A program made the position numbers and the translations under genes. Below, in pieces: positions 44,597-53,159 of a stretch of 64,000 nucleotides of DNA. How positions within the stretch are numbered: position 1 is the stretch's first letter; every line of letters begins with the position of its first letter. Origin of the DNA: UBA6614 sp002433235 (GTDB taxonomy: Bacteria; Verrucomicrobiota; Verrucomicrobiia; Limisphaerales; UBA1100); contig DJHS01000145.1 of assembly GCA_002433235.1 (NCBI GenBank), positions 55,124 through 119,123 on the forward strand, in the 5' to 3' direction. The notes below the pieces were generated by a model. That model was not told where the DNA came from. It saw nothing but the letters and a program-made list of their open reading frames with translations, and ran no database searches.

Positions 44597-45283
44597 TTGA
44601 GCCGCCCCCCGTTCCGCAGACGATTCAATCGCGCACCGCGCATCCGCGTTAACGACCGCATTCGTGTCCGCGAAGTGCGTGTTGTTGGGGCTGACGGCAA
44701 GCAGGTGGGCGTGCTTCCCACCAAGCAGGCACTGGAAATGGCCAAGGCCCGCGGGCTGGATCTGGTGGAAGTTTCCGCCAATGCCCGCCCGCCCGTGTGC
44801 CGCATTTGTGACTTTGGTAAATACAAGTACGAGCAAGCCAAGAAGGAGAAGGAACAAAAGAAGAATAAGACCGTTGTCAAGATCAAGGAGATCCAGCTTC
44901 GCCCCTTCACCGATCCGCACGATTACCAGTACAAGCTCCAGCACGCCATCGATTTTCTTTGTGAGGACATGAAGGTGAAGGTCTTCCTCCGTTTCCGTGG
45001 GCGAGAGAATGCACATAAGGAATACGGGTTTGAGACGATCAAAAAATTCATTGACGAACTCACTCCCTACGGCAAGCCTGACACCCAACCCCGCAAGGCC
45101 GGCCGCGGGATCACCGTCATGCTCGCCCCGCTGCCCCCCTCCAAGCGCGCCGACAATCCGAACCCCAAGAAGCACCACCATGAGGAGGCCCCAGTTGAGG
45201 TCGCCGCTAGTGAGGATGACAACGGCGCAAGCCTGAACAATGCCTTTTCAGACTTAGAGTTGCCGGAAGAAAAGCAGGCCTAG
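44597..45283 (+). CDS. infC: Translation initiation factor IF-3
   Basis: IF-3 checks initiator tRNA and start codons on the 30S subunit. The N domain (RVNDRIRVREVRVVGADG, QVGVLPTKQALEMAKARGL, PPVCRICDFGKYKYEQAK) is followed by the linker and C domain (TVVKIKEIQLRP, RENAHKEYGFETIKKF). The start is TTG at 44597, a non-AUG codon of the kind IF-3 discriminates against, which would allow the feedback seen for infC elsewhere. A C-terminal extension of about 45 residues is acidic and His-rich (KKHHHEEAPVEVAASEDDNG). Its TAG shares CTAG with the convergent Hsp70 gene. Confidence 0.95.
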   Translation: MSRPPFRRRFNRAPRIRVNDRIRVREVRVVGADGKQVGVLPTKQALEMAKARGLDLVEVSANARPPVCRICDFGKYKYEQAKKEKEQKKNKTVVKIKEIQLRPFTDPHDYQYKLQHAIDFLCEDMKVKVFLRFRGRENAHKEYGFETIKKFIDELTPYGKPDTQPRKAGRGITVMLAPLPPSKRADNPNPKKHHHEEAPVEVAASEDDNGASLNNAFSDLELPEEKQA

Positions 45284-47202
45284 TCCAACATCCCCCGGCG
45301 GCGCAGCATTTCCTCCATCGCTCGGTCCATCATCAAATCGGCCAATGTCTGGGTCACTCTATCCAAAACCCTCACTGAGCTTTTCAAGGCGCCCAAATCC
45401 CCAAGGCCATCTTCTTCCGTTGACAACGCATTTTCCACCCCTCGAATCGCTTCTTCAATCCCGCCGCAATCAATCTCCCCCCGAAAATCTTCCATGCCCT
45501 GCCGCGCGGCACTGAGTGCCTCCCGCGCTTTCAGCGCAGCTTCGACCCACCGGCGGGCGTCCATGTCCTCAAAGGCGTTCTCAACAGATTCCTCAACCAT
45601 TTGTTGAACTTTTGCATCATCCACATCCACCGCAGATTCCATCTTCACAATCTTCTCGCGTCCTGTTTCCGTATCCCGCGCCAGCACATTGAGAATCCCA
45701 TTCGCGTCAATTTCAAACTGCACCCCCACACGCGCCGCGCCGCGCTTGGCTGCCACGAAATCGATCGCAAACCGTCCCAAGCTCCAGTTGTCCCCTGCTT
45801 TTTCCCGTTCCCCCTGGAGAACATGAATCAGCATTTCCCGCTGCCCATCCACTGCGTTTGTGAATAGTTCACCCGCCTTGGTTGGAATCGTGGAATTCCT
45901 CGGAATGATGACGTTCATTAACCCTCCAAAAGTTTCCAGTCCCAGGGACAATGGAGTTACGTCCAGCAACAAAACTCGATCCATTTCCCCGGATAGAATT
46001 GCCCCCTGTAGTGCCGCCCCCAGCGCAACCGCCTCGTCGGGATTTTGCGATGTGTTCAGGCGGGGGGCGCCCTTTTCATGATAATCTGTCCCCAACTGTA
46101 CCCCACCCCGAGCTTCCTCATATTCCACACAGCCAAACCACTCACCCACCAGTCGTCGCACCAACGGCATCCGTGTTTGTCCGCCAACGAGAATCACCTC
46201 ATCCAATTCCTCGGGTTTCAAGCCCGCATCCGCCAGTGCCTGTCGACAGTGGCTCCAAGTCAGGCCCAGCACTCCCTTCGCCATCCTCTCCAGATTTTCC
46301 CTAGTCAAGACAGTCTTGAAGCTAAAATCAGGCGTCAGAAAAGGCAGCGCAATCTCCGTCTCATCCTCCGTGGACAACATCACCTTTGCCGCTTCTGCCG
46401 CGACTCGCACTCGCGCCAGAATTTCAGAATCCAATTGATCCGGCCCACCGCCTTCCAGGATTTCTTCCTTCAGCCAATCCGTCACACACGCATCAATGTC
46501 ATCCCCGCCCAAATGCGTATTTCCATGTGTTGCCACAACTTCGAATACTCCTTCGCGTAGTTCCAATATGGACAAATCAAATGTTCCGCCGCCCAAGTCA
46601 TAAACCGCGATCCGCGCCTTTTCACATCCCCGATCCAAGCCAAAGGCCAATGCCGCTGCGGTGGGCTCATTCAAAACTCTCTCCACTTCCAAACCCGCCA
46701 ACTCGCCAGCTTGCTTCGTTGCATGGCGTTGTGCATCGTTGAAGTAGGCCGGCACGGTAATCACCGCCTTGCCCACGGATTCCCCCAGCACTGCCTCCGT
46801 CCGTTCCTTCAGAACACGAAGCACCTCAGTTGCTACCTCCTCCGGAAGATACTCATCTCCTCCCACCGCCACCGCAGCCTTACCCTGTTTCTCCACCAAT
46901 CCAAAAGGCCAAGCAGACGCTTCAACTTCACTCAATTTCCGCCCCATCAGCCGCTTGGCCGAGTAAACCGTGTCACGCGGATGAACAATCATCCCCCGCC
47001 GAGCTTCCCGCCCCACTACCGCATCACCTCTGTCAAAGCGAACAACCGATGGCAACAGGCGCCGCCCTTCCTCATCCGCCAACAAGCCGGGGATGCCCGC
47101 TTCCACCACCGCCACGGCGGAATTGGTTGTCCCCAAGTCGATACCAATGATCTTGCTCACCGCCGCAAGATGGCACGGGAAGGCCCCGCTTCCCAATTCC
47201 AT
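45280..47202 (-). CDS. Hsp70-family chaperone (DnaK/HscA-like)
   Basis: The protein of about 640 residues has an intact Hsp70 ATPase (GIDLGTTNSAVAVV, AVITVPAYFNDAQRHATKQA, ERVLNEPTAAALAFGLD, AVYDLGGGTFDLSILEL) and the substrate domain (LLLDVTPLSLGLETFGG, NSTIPTKAGELFT). The C-terminus (MDRAMEEMLRRRGMLD) lacks the EEVD- or DnaK-type Gly/Gln-rich tail. Conserved sequence begins at VSKIIGID, so a GTG at 47160 is an alternative start. No dnaJ, grpE or isc genes are adjacent, so it cannot be assigned specifically to DnaK or HscA. Confidence 0.93.
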   Translation of the reverse strand: MELGSGAFPCHLAAVSKIIGIDLGTTNSAVAVVEAGIPGLLADEEGRRLLPSVVRFDRGDAVVGREARRGMIVHPRDTVYSAKRLMGRKLSEVEASAWPFGLVEKQGKAAVAVGGDEYLPEEVATEVLRVLKERTEAVLGESVGKAVITVPAYFNDAQRHATKQAGELAGLEVERVLNEPTAAALAFGLDRGCEKARIAVYDLGGGTFDLSILELREGVFEVVATHGNTHLGGDDIDACVTDWLKEEILEGGGPDQLDSEILARVRVAAEAAKVMLSTEDETEIALPFLTPDFSFKTVLTRENLERMAKGVLGLTWSHCRQALADAGLKPEELDEVILVGGQTRMPLVRRLVGEWFGCVEYEEARGGVQLGTDYHEKGAPRLNTSQNPDEAVALGAALQGAILSGEMDRVLLLDVTPLSLGLETFGGLMNVIIPRNSTIPTKAGELFTNAVDGQREMLIHVLQGEREKAGDNWSLGRFAIDFVAAKRGAARVGVQFEIDANGILNVLARDTETGREKIVKMESAVDVDDAKVQQMVEESVENAFEDMDARRWVEAALKAREALSAARQGMEDFRGEIDCGGIEEAIRGVENALSTEEDGLGDLGALKSSVRVLDRVTQTLADLMMDRAMEEMLRRRGMLD

Positions 47203-47240
47203 TCTTCACCATTTTTGAAATTGGCCTTCGCCCAAGATCC

Positions 47241-47888
47241 ATGCAACTTCAGCCCGTGCAAGTCATTGTAACCGCAGGCCCCACCGTGGAACCCATCGAC
47301 GCCGTACGACGGCTAACCAATCATTCCACCGGTCGACTGGGTTGCCGCCTGGCCGATACCCTGAGTCGGGCTGGCCATAAAGTGACCCTACTCCTCTCTC
47401 AGTCCGCGCAGCACAAGCCTAGGCACAAACCCGCTCAAATCATCCCCTTCCTAACCACTCAAGATCTCCGCCACGCATTGCGCAATCTTCGCCACGAAAG
47501 GAAATGCACGATCTTTCATGCCGCCGCAGTTGCCGATTATATAATCTCATCAATTCACTCAGATTCAAAATCATTTACGCCTAACGAGGGCAAGATTTCA
47601 ACCCAGACAGGACAATTAAGGATCGATCTCAAACCCGCCCCTAAAATCATCCGACAACTTCCGCGATGGTTTCCCGCTGCCAACATTGTCGGCTGGAAAT
47701 ATGAAGTCGACGGAACCCCAGGCACCGCCATTCAAAAAGCCCTGCTCCAAGTAAAAAGCAACCGCACCCATGCCTGTGTCGTCAATGGCCCTGCCTACGG
47801 TAAAGGCTACGCATTTGTCACGGCCGACACCGAAACCCACATCACCGGTGATGTCGCTCTCTTCAGAAAACTGGTCCGGCAGCTATAG
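47241..47888 (+). CDS. coaB: Phosphopantothenate--cysteine ligase domain protein (stand-alone CoaB)
   Basis: The 215-residue protein corresponds to the C-terminal half of bifunctional CoaBC (DFP family): VIVTAGPTVEPIDAVRRLTN with the STGRLG motif (residues 9-32), HAAAVADY, KISTQTGQLRIDLKPAPKII and VGWKYEVDGTPG. No flavin-dependent CoaC decarboxylase half is fused or adjacent. It would join 4'-phosphopantothenate and cysteine, downstream of coaX (14.6 kb). The ATG is 39 bases from the divergent Hsp70 start. Its stop interlocks with that of the DUF554 gene (CTATAG). Confidence 0.88.
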   Translation: MQLQPVQVIVTAGPTVEPIDAVRRLTNHSTGRLGCRLADTLSRAGHKVTLLLSQSAQHKPRHKPAQIIPFLTTQDLRHALRNLRHERKCTIFHAAAVADYIISSIHSDSKSFTPNEGKISTQTGQLRIDLKPAPKIIRQLPRWFPAANIVGWKYEVDGTPGTAIQKALLQVKSNRTHACVVNGPAYGKGYAFVTADTETHITGDVALFRKLVRQL

Positions 47889-48638
47889 ACACCAGTGTGC
47901 CAAAAGAGGGGCCAAGACTAGGGCAGGCAAATAATCCGCCAGCGGCACCTTGCGAACTTCCAGAATCACCAGCACGATGGTCAGGACCATCATCCCTCCC
48001 GCCAAGCTCACGGATGCGAGTAATTCCGGATTGTCCTTAATCGGGCTGAAAGTTTGCGCCAAAAGTGTAATCGTGCCCTGCAGTGAAACCACCGGGACAA
48101 CCGCCAAGATTGGCCCCCAACCATAACGCGGCGTCATCGCCAATGTGGCCACCCCATCCATGGCGGATTTTGCCAGCAAGGCAAGCGGTACCCCGCGCCC
48201 CAAGCCATCCTCAATTGGCCCAACCAGTGACATGGGCCCCACGCAGAATAGGATTGTGCAAGTCACAAACCCTTCACTTATCCCCTTGCAGTCGTCATTA
48301 CTCTTTGACAACTGCTCACGGGCATAAGCTCCCAACCTGTCCAAGCGCCTCTGCAAACCAAGGAATCTCCCTGTCAAAGCCCCCAGAATCAGAGCTACAA
48401 ACACAATCCCGAATCGCGCCAAAAACAGCCCCATCCCCGAGTCTCCCTCCATGGCTCCCTTCCAAATCATGCCACCGCCAGCCGCAAAAGTAAGAACCAC
48501 CAGAAAATAGCGAAATTTCAATTGAATACCCGAAGACAATTGCCGACGGAGCCACAGTCCCGCCAACCCACCCACAATAATGCAAATACCGTTGATGAAT
48601 GTACCCAACGGAAACCATTCAGCCGCCAAGACATTCAT
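47883..48638 (-). CDS. DUF554 family membrane protein
   Basis: The 251-residue integral membrane protein has about seven helices and the DUF554 pattern: PLGTFINGICIIVGGLAGLW at the N-terminus, FVTCTILFCVGPMSLVGPIE (about residues 124-143) with the conserved polar centre, and SAMDGVATLAMTPRYGWGPI. The family is thought to be transporters, but no substrate is established. It is 3 bases downstream of hemC in the same direction and shares CTATAG with the convergent coaB stop. Confidence 0.9.
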   Translation of the reverse strand: MNVLAAEWFPLGTFINGICIIVGGLAGLWLRRQLSSGIQLKFRYFLVVLTFAAGGGMIWKGAMEGDSGMGLFLARFGIVFVALILGALTGRFLGLQRRLDRLGAYAREQLSKSNDDCKGISEGFVTCTILFCVGPMSLVGPIEDGLGRGVPLALLAKSAMDGVATLAMTPRYGWGPILAVVPVVSLQGTITLLAQTFSPIKDNPELLASVSLAGGMMVLTIVLVILEVRKVPLADYLPALVLAPLLAHWCL

Positions 48639-48641
48639 TCG

Positions 48642-49589
48642 TTAAACCCGCAACATACCCGCTACTTCGCCCCCTAGTTCTTCTGGCTCGCGAACATTTC
48701 CCACCGCATTTGCGTGCTTCATTTCAGCGCCCAGAAATGATACGGCCCGCAGTCGCATCCGCCCACCATCCACCGTGGCCAGCGCCCCTAAGGGAGAGGA
48801 ACACCCACCCCCCATCGCCACCAAAAGCGCCCGCTCCGCCTCCACCGCCTGACGCGAATTGTAGTGATTCAGCCTACCGCACAACGATCCAATCCGCTCA
48901 TCTCCCGACCTGATTTCAATCCCAATTGCCGCCTGCCCCGAACAGGGCAACATGACATTCTCATTCAGAATCTCTGCCCGGAGACCATCCGGCACCGCAT
49001 CGCCCCGAAGCTCTCCTCCTCCAATTTTAAACTTCAAGCGCCGAAGACCTGCTGCCGCAAGAACTGTCCCCGATAAATTGTCATTATCCGCCAACTTTTC
49101 CAAGCGTGTCGCTACGTTACCGCGAATTTCCTCAATCCGCAAATCGGGTCTGGCTGAAAGTAACTGCGCGCGCCTCCGCGGGCTGCTGGTCGCCACCTTC
49201 GCGCCCTCCCCCAACTGCGGAAAGAGTCCGGTATTTCCGGCCGCCTCCTTGTACACAAGGATATCCCGAACATCCTCACGCTTCAACACAGCACCCAATC
49301 CCAGACCCGCGGGTAGTTCAGTCGGCACATCCTTCAGGCTGTGGACCGCCAAGTCCGCCTGTTCACGAAGCAACGCCATTTCGAGTTCCTTGGTGAACAA
49401 TCCCTTCGGCAAGCTCTTTCCTGCCTGCGCCAGAGACGCCGCCTGAAGTTTGTCCCCCGTGGTCTTGATGATCTTGATCTCAAACGAAAGCCTCGGAAAC
49501 AACCTTCGGCACTCATCAAATACAAAGTGAGCCTGAGCCAAAGCCAAGGCGCTGCCACGCGTCGCAATAATGACAGGGCGTTCCGGCAT
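48642..49589 (-). CDS. hemC: Hydroxymethylbilane synthase (porphobilinogen deaminase)
   Basis: The enzyme joins four porphobilinogens to hydroxymethylbilane in haem synthesis. The 315-residue protein has ATRGSALALAQA at the N-terminus, AVHSLKDVPTELP with the catalytic Asp, ATSSPRRRAQLL and Cys263 in GGGCSSPLG, which carries the dipyrromethane cofactor. It follows hemA with a 3-base gap. Confidence 0.97.
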   Translation of the reverse strand: MPERPVIIATRGSALALAQAHFVFDECRRLFPRLSFEIKIIKTTGDKLQAASLAQAGKSLPKGLFTKELEMALLREQADLAVHSLKDVPTELPAGLGLGAVLKREDVRDILVYKEAAGNTGLFPQLGEGAKVATSSPRRRAQLLSARPDLRIEEIRGNVATRLEKLADNDNLSGTVLAAAGLRRLKFKIGGGELRGDAVPDGLRAEILNENVMLPCSGQAAIGIEIRSGDERIGSLCGRLNHYNSRQAVEAERALLVAMGGGCSSPLGALATVDGGRMRLRAVSFLGAEMKHANAVGNVREPEELGGEVAGMLRV

Positions 49590-49592
49590 CCC

Positions 49593-50675
49593 TCAACTGG
49601 GCGACATCTGCGCCGCTCTCCCACCTTCCGCTGTTTCATCCAGGTCATCCTCTTCTCGTGCAGGCAACGGCCCTTTCATCGTCTCCAACAGCTCGATCGA
49701 TTTTCCGCGAATCAGCTCCTCGCATTTTTCCACCTCCTCATGGCGCAGCCGAAGGTAGTCATCCGCAATCGACTGCAGATCGTCAATGTTGTACAGGTAC
49801 ACATCCTCTAGGAAATTCACTTCCGGCTCTATGTCACGAGGCACCGCGATGTCCACAAGTAAAAGCGGCCGGTGCTGCCGCAGACCCTGCATGGGCTCCA
49901 GCTTTTTCCGGTCAATGACATAATGGGGCGCGCTGGTGCTGCTGATAATGATATCAATGCCCGCAAATTCATCCTCCCATTCGTCAAAATGAATGGCCCT
50001 CCCGCCCAGTTCTTCAGCCAATTCCTCGGCTCTTTCAAATGAACGGTTGGACACCATCACGCTCTTCGCCCCGCGGCTCAAGAGTGCTCGCGCGGTTTTC
50101 TCACTCGTGTCCCCAGCGCCGATCACCATCACCGCATGCTCCGACAGGTCATCAAAAATTTTACCCGCCAACTCCACCGCCACCGAGGCCACAGATACAC
50201 TGCCTCTTTGGATATTTGTGCTGGTCCGAATCAGCTTCGCCGCATTGAATGCCTTCTGGAAAGCCCTGTTCAATTTGCTACCAGTTCGTTTTTCCTCCAG
50301 TGCAAGTTGATAGGCCGCCTTCACTTGACCGAGGATTTCCGTCTCGCCCAACACCATGGAGTCCAGGCCACTGGCGACTTTAAACAAATGCTCCACCCCC
50401 TGCATTCCATGGTGGGCATAAAAAACATCCTCTTCAATCTCCCGTCCCTCAAGCAGCAGCTCACGCAGTTCGGCTAACAGTTCACCCCCTGCCCCGTCCG
50501 TCGCCGCGTATATCTCCACCCGGTTGCAGGTCGACAGCACGACAGCCTCGGAAGCACTCGTTTCCCCGCAAATGCGTCCCAGCAACATCGGCACTTCTCC
50601 CTCCGGCAGGGCAAATCGCTCCCGCACATCCACGGATGCGGTGCGGTGATTCAATCCGAGACAGACAATGGCCAT
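49593..50675 (-). CDS. hemA: Glutamyl-tRNA reductase
   Basis: HemA reduces glutamyl-tRNA to glutamate-1-semialdehyde, the committed step of C5 haem synthesis. The ATG at 50675 gives MAIVCLGLNHRTASVDVRER, matching the family; two codons upstream are possible. The catalytic nucleophile is Cys50 in LSTCNRVEIYA. FKVASGLDSMVLGETEILGQ and the NADPH-binding GAGDTSEKTARALLSRGAK follow. At about 361 residues it is short, because the C-terminal dimerisation domain is reduced. It is overlapped by the ccsA-like gene and followed by hemC. Confidence 0.96.
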   Translation of the reverse strand: MAIVCLGLNHRTASVDVRERFALPEGEVPMLLGRICGETSASEAVVLSTCNRVEIYAATDGAGGELLAELRELLLEGREIEEDVFYAHHGMQGVEHLFKVASGLDSMVLGETEILGQVKAAYQLALEEKRTGSKLNRAFQKAFNAAKLIRTSTNIQRGSVSVASVAVELAGKIFDDLSEHAVMVIGAGDTSEKTARALLSRGAKSVMVSNRSFERAEELAEELGGRAIHFDEWEDEFAGIDIIISSTSAPHYVIDRKKLEPMQGLRQHRPLLLVDIAVPRDIEPEVNFLEDVYLYNIDDLQSIADDYLRLRHEEVEKCEELIRGKSIELLETMKGPLPAREEDDLDETAEGGRAAQMSPS

Positions 50676-50677
50676 GG

Positions 50678-51499
50678 TCAATGGTTCAGGTGAGATTCAA
50701 GCGCTCCCCAGAATGTGAGGATCATAAACAGGAAACTGCACAGTGCCCCCCAGGCAATCCGACGGCCGCTTTGGGTGTGCCGCCAATGCAGAATAATCAA
50801 CACCAGATACACCACCCACATCGCCAGAATCCAGACGACCATCGGCTCGCCCAGTGACGTGCCTTTGCCCGACTGGAAGTGATAAGCCGCACTGGCCGCA
50901 ATCCCCAGGGTCAACAATCCAAAGCCGATCCACAGCAGGCGCGTCATTGCCGTTTCCAGTCGCTGCAATGGCGGCAGCTTGGAGAGGATGGCGCGGAACT
51001 TGTGCAGCTTCAAATCATGCTCCTGTGTCAGATACATTACTGCCGCGACTGCGCTCAACCCAAACGCCCCCAAGGCCAGTGCCCCCAATGTCCGATGGAG
51101 ATTACCCAAAACACCCGTGTAATCCCGCGCCTCGCCGGGCAGGACATCAGGATCCATGCCCGGGATCAGGGCAAATACCCCCATCACGAACAGGAGCGGC
51201 GAGGCAAACGCCCCTACAAACCGCAGTCGCTGCCAAAGTCCCATCACCAAGTATCCTCCCACAATCGCCCAAATGATAAAGGCCAAGGTCTCGTATAGAT
51301 TAGTCACAGGACATCTGGGCGGATCATATTTGAAGGCGCGAATAGCAATGGAGATTGTTTGAAAGATAAACCCGCTGCCCAAGAGGCTGTATGCCGTCCA
51401 GTCATCCCGTTGGAAGCCGCGCCGCCACAGAAACAGTGAATACACCATCCCGATGCCATACACCGTGACTGCAATGCAAAAATAGGCCTTGTCGGTCAT
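50678..51499 (-). CDS. Cytochrome c assembly protein CcsA/HemX-like
   Basis: The 273-residue protein has about eight membrane helices and the CcsA/CcmC-like core, with His residues in the helical bundle (PVTNLYETLAFIIWAIVGGY, LHRTLGALALGAFGLSAVAA) and a C-terminal helix pair ending in the short LESHLNH. The cluster ccsA-hemA-hemC is the same as the hemX-containing hem operon known in Bacillus and other phyla. Members help move or insert haem in cytochrome c maturation or affect HemA level; which applies here is not shown. It overlaps the first codons of hemA. Confidence 0.9.
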   Translation of the reverse strand: MTDKAYFCIAVTVYGIGMVYSLFLWRRGFQRDDWTAYSLLGSGFIFQTISIAIRAFKYDPPRCPVTNLYETLAFIIWAIVGGYLVMGLWQRLRFVGAFASPLLFVMGVFALIPGMDPDVLPGEARDYTGVLGNLHRTLGALALGAFGLSAVAAVMYLTQEHDLKLHKFRAILSKLPPLQRLETAMTRLLWIGFGLLTLGIAASAAYHFQSGKGTSLGEPMVVWILAMWVVYLVLIILHWRHTQSGRRIAWGALCSFLFMILTFWGALESHLNH

Positions 51500-51649
51500 T
51501 CCAAGGGGAACGGGAAGGATTTCACAGAATACCTAAAATCACAATTTCCAAATCATCCTCCATCAACGAAGTTGTAGATCACCGAAATCAACCACGCCCG
51601 GTGGTTCAACATTGTAAACCAGCCAAAATCTCCGTATCCTCCTTTCGTG

Positions 51650-53134
51650 ATGCGCTTGGGGGTATTGATCTCGTTCCTTGTGACCATCAGCCTGTCAGGG
51701 GCTCAATATACCCCGACGGATGCCATTCGTCCTCCCACGCTGATGCGCGAATTTCGCGGTGCATGGATCGCCACCGTGAACAATATTGACTGGCCCTCAC
51801 GACCTGGCCTAAGCACCGCCAACCAACAGCGCGAGCTGCGTGCCATAATTGAGCGTGCCGCACAGCTCAAGCTTAACGCCCTCATTTTTCAGGTGCGCCC
51901 TGCCTGCGATGCTCTTTATCCCTCCCAGCTGGAGCCATGGTCTGAATATCTTTCCGGAAAAATGGGGCAACCCCCCAACCCGCCGTGGGATCCCCTCAAG
52001 TTCGCCATTGATGAAGCCCACAAGCGCGGCCTTGAGTTGCACGCATGGTTCAACCCCTTCCGGGCCCGTTACAAATCTCCCAAGGGCTTGGCCGCCAAGA
52101 CCCACATCAGCCACACCCATCCACAACTGGTGAAGCATTACGCCGGCTACCAATGGCTGGACCCTGCCGAGCCCGCCGCACAAGCCCGCTCGTTGGCCGT
52201 GATTCTAGACGTAGCCCGCCGCTACTCCGTCGACGGGATCCACATCGACGACTATTTTTACCCTTACAAGGTGCGCGACTCAAAAGGCAACCTCCTCGAT
52301 TTCCCAGACGATGCCAGTTGGAAGCGATTCCGCGGAAATCTCACCCGTGGCGACTGGCGCCGCAGCCATATCAATAATTTCGTTCAGCGCATGTATGCGG
52401 AAATCAAGAAAGTCCGCCCCACGGCCAAGGTCGGCATCAGTCCCTTTGGTATTTGGCGGCCGGGATATCCCAAGGGCATTAAGGGTCTTGATGCCTATGA
52501 CAGCCTTTATGCCGATGCCCGCAAATGGCTTCACAACGGATGGCTTGATTATTGCGCCCCGCAGTTGTACTGGAGCATCGAATCCACCGGCCAAAGCTAT
52601 CCTAAGCTTCTGAAATGGTGGGTGGGTGAAAATAGGATGCGCCGCCATATTTGGATCGGCAACAATTCAGCGAAGGTGGAGCCATGGAAAGCCAATGAAA
52701 TCATCGATCAAATCAGCCTAACTCGGCAAGAAACCGGATCAACCGGCAATATCCACTGGAATGTAAGCGCGTTGACAAATGATCGCGGCGGACTGGCCGG
52801 CCTGCTGAAGAGAACAGCCTACCGCGAGCCCGCACTTGTCCCCGCATCCCCGTGGCTCGACAAATCCCCGCCCGCCAAACCGCAGATCTCTCTTAAAAAC
52901 GGCCGCACCCCTGACCAAATAACCATTAGCTGGAATAACAAACAAACCGGCCCAATAGCCCGATGGATTTTCCAGATGCGCATTAAGGGCCGCTGGAGTA
53001 CTTTAATTTTCCCCGCCAAACAGAACTCGGCACTGATGAATGTTACTGGCCCAACAGCCCCCGACGCCATCGCTTTAACCGCAATGGACTCCGCCGGCAA
53101 CACAAGCATGCCCGCTGTCTACAGGCTGAAATAG
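51650..53134 (+). CDS. Exported glycoside hydrolase family 10-like (GHL10/DUF187) protein
   Basis: The ATG at 51650 gives about 494 residues with a signal peptide (VLISFLVTISLSGAQ). The TIM-barrel domain has EFRGAWIATVNNIDWPS, ALIFQVRPACDALYPS, LELHAWFNPFRARY and GIHIDDYFYPY, the GHL10 pattern with the Asp-Asp-Tyr active-site strand. The C-terminal 100 residues look like a fibronectin-type beta domain (PDQITISWNNKQTGPIARWI). Related proteins act on cell-wall glycans or surface polysaccharides; the substrate is not indicated. It is convergent with the DUF1501 gene at a 25-base gap. Confidence 0.9.
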   Translation: MRLGVLISFLVTISLSGAQYTPTDAIRPPTLMREFRGAWIATVNNIDWPSRPGLSTANQQRELRAIIERAAQLKLNALIFQVRPACDALYPSQLEPWSEYLSGKMGQPPNPPWDPLKFAIDEAHKRGLELHAWFNPFRARYKSPKGLAAKTHISHTHPQLVKHYAGYQWLDPAEPAAQARSLAVILDVARRYSVDGIHIDDYFYPYKVRDSKGNLLDFPDDASWKRFRGNLTRGDWRRSHINNFVQRMYAEIKKVRPTAKVGISPFGIWRPGYPKGIKGLDAYDSLYADARKWLHNGWLDYCAPQLYWSIESTGQSYPKLLKWWVGENRMRRHIWIGNNSAKVEPWKANEIIDQISLTRQETGSTGNIHWNVSALTNDRGGLAGLLKRTAYREPALVPASPWLDKSPPAKPQISLKNGRTPDQITISWNNKQTGPIARWIFQMRIKGRWSTLIFPAKQNSALMNVTGPTAPDAIALTAMDSAGNTSMPAVYRLK

Positions 53135-53159
53135 TCAAAACAGCGGACGCGCCTCAAGA

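Noticed and set aside
44378..45181. Long minus-strand open frame opposite infC
   Set aside because: Its first two-thirds mirror infC codon structure. Only the part in the intergenic gap was kept as a low-confidence observation.
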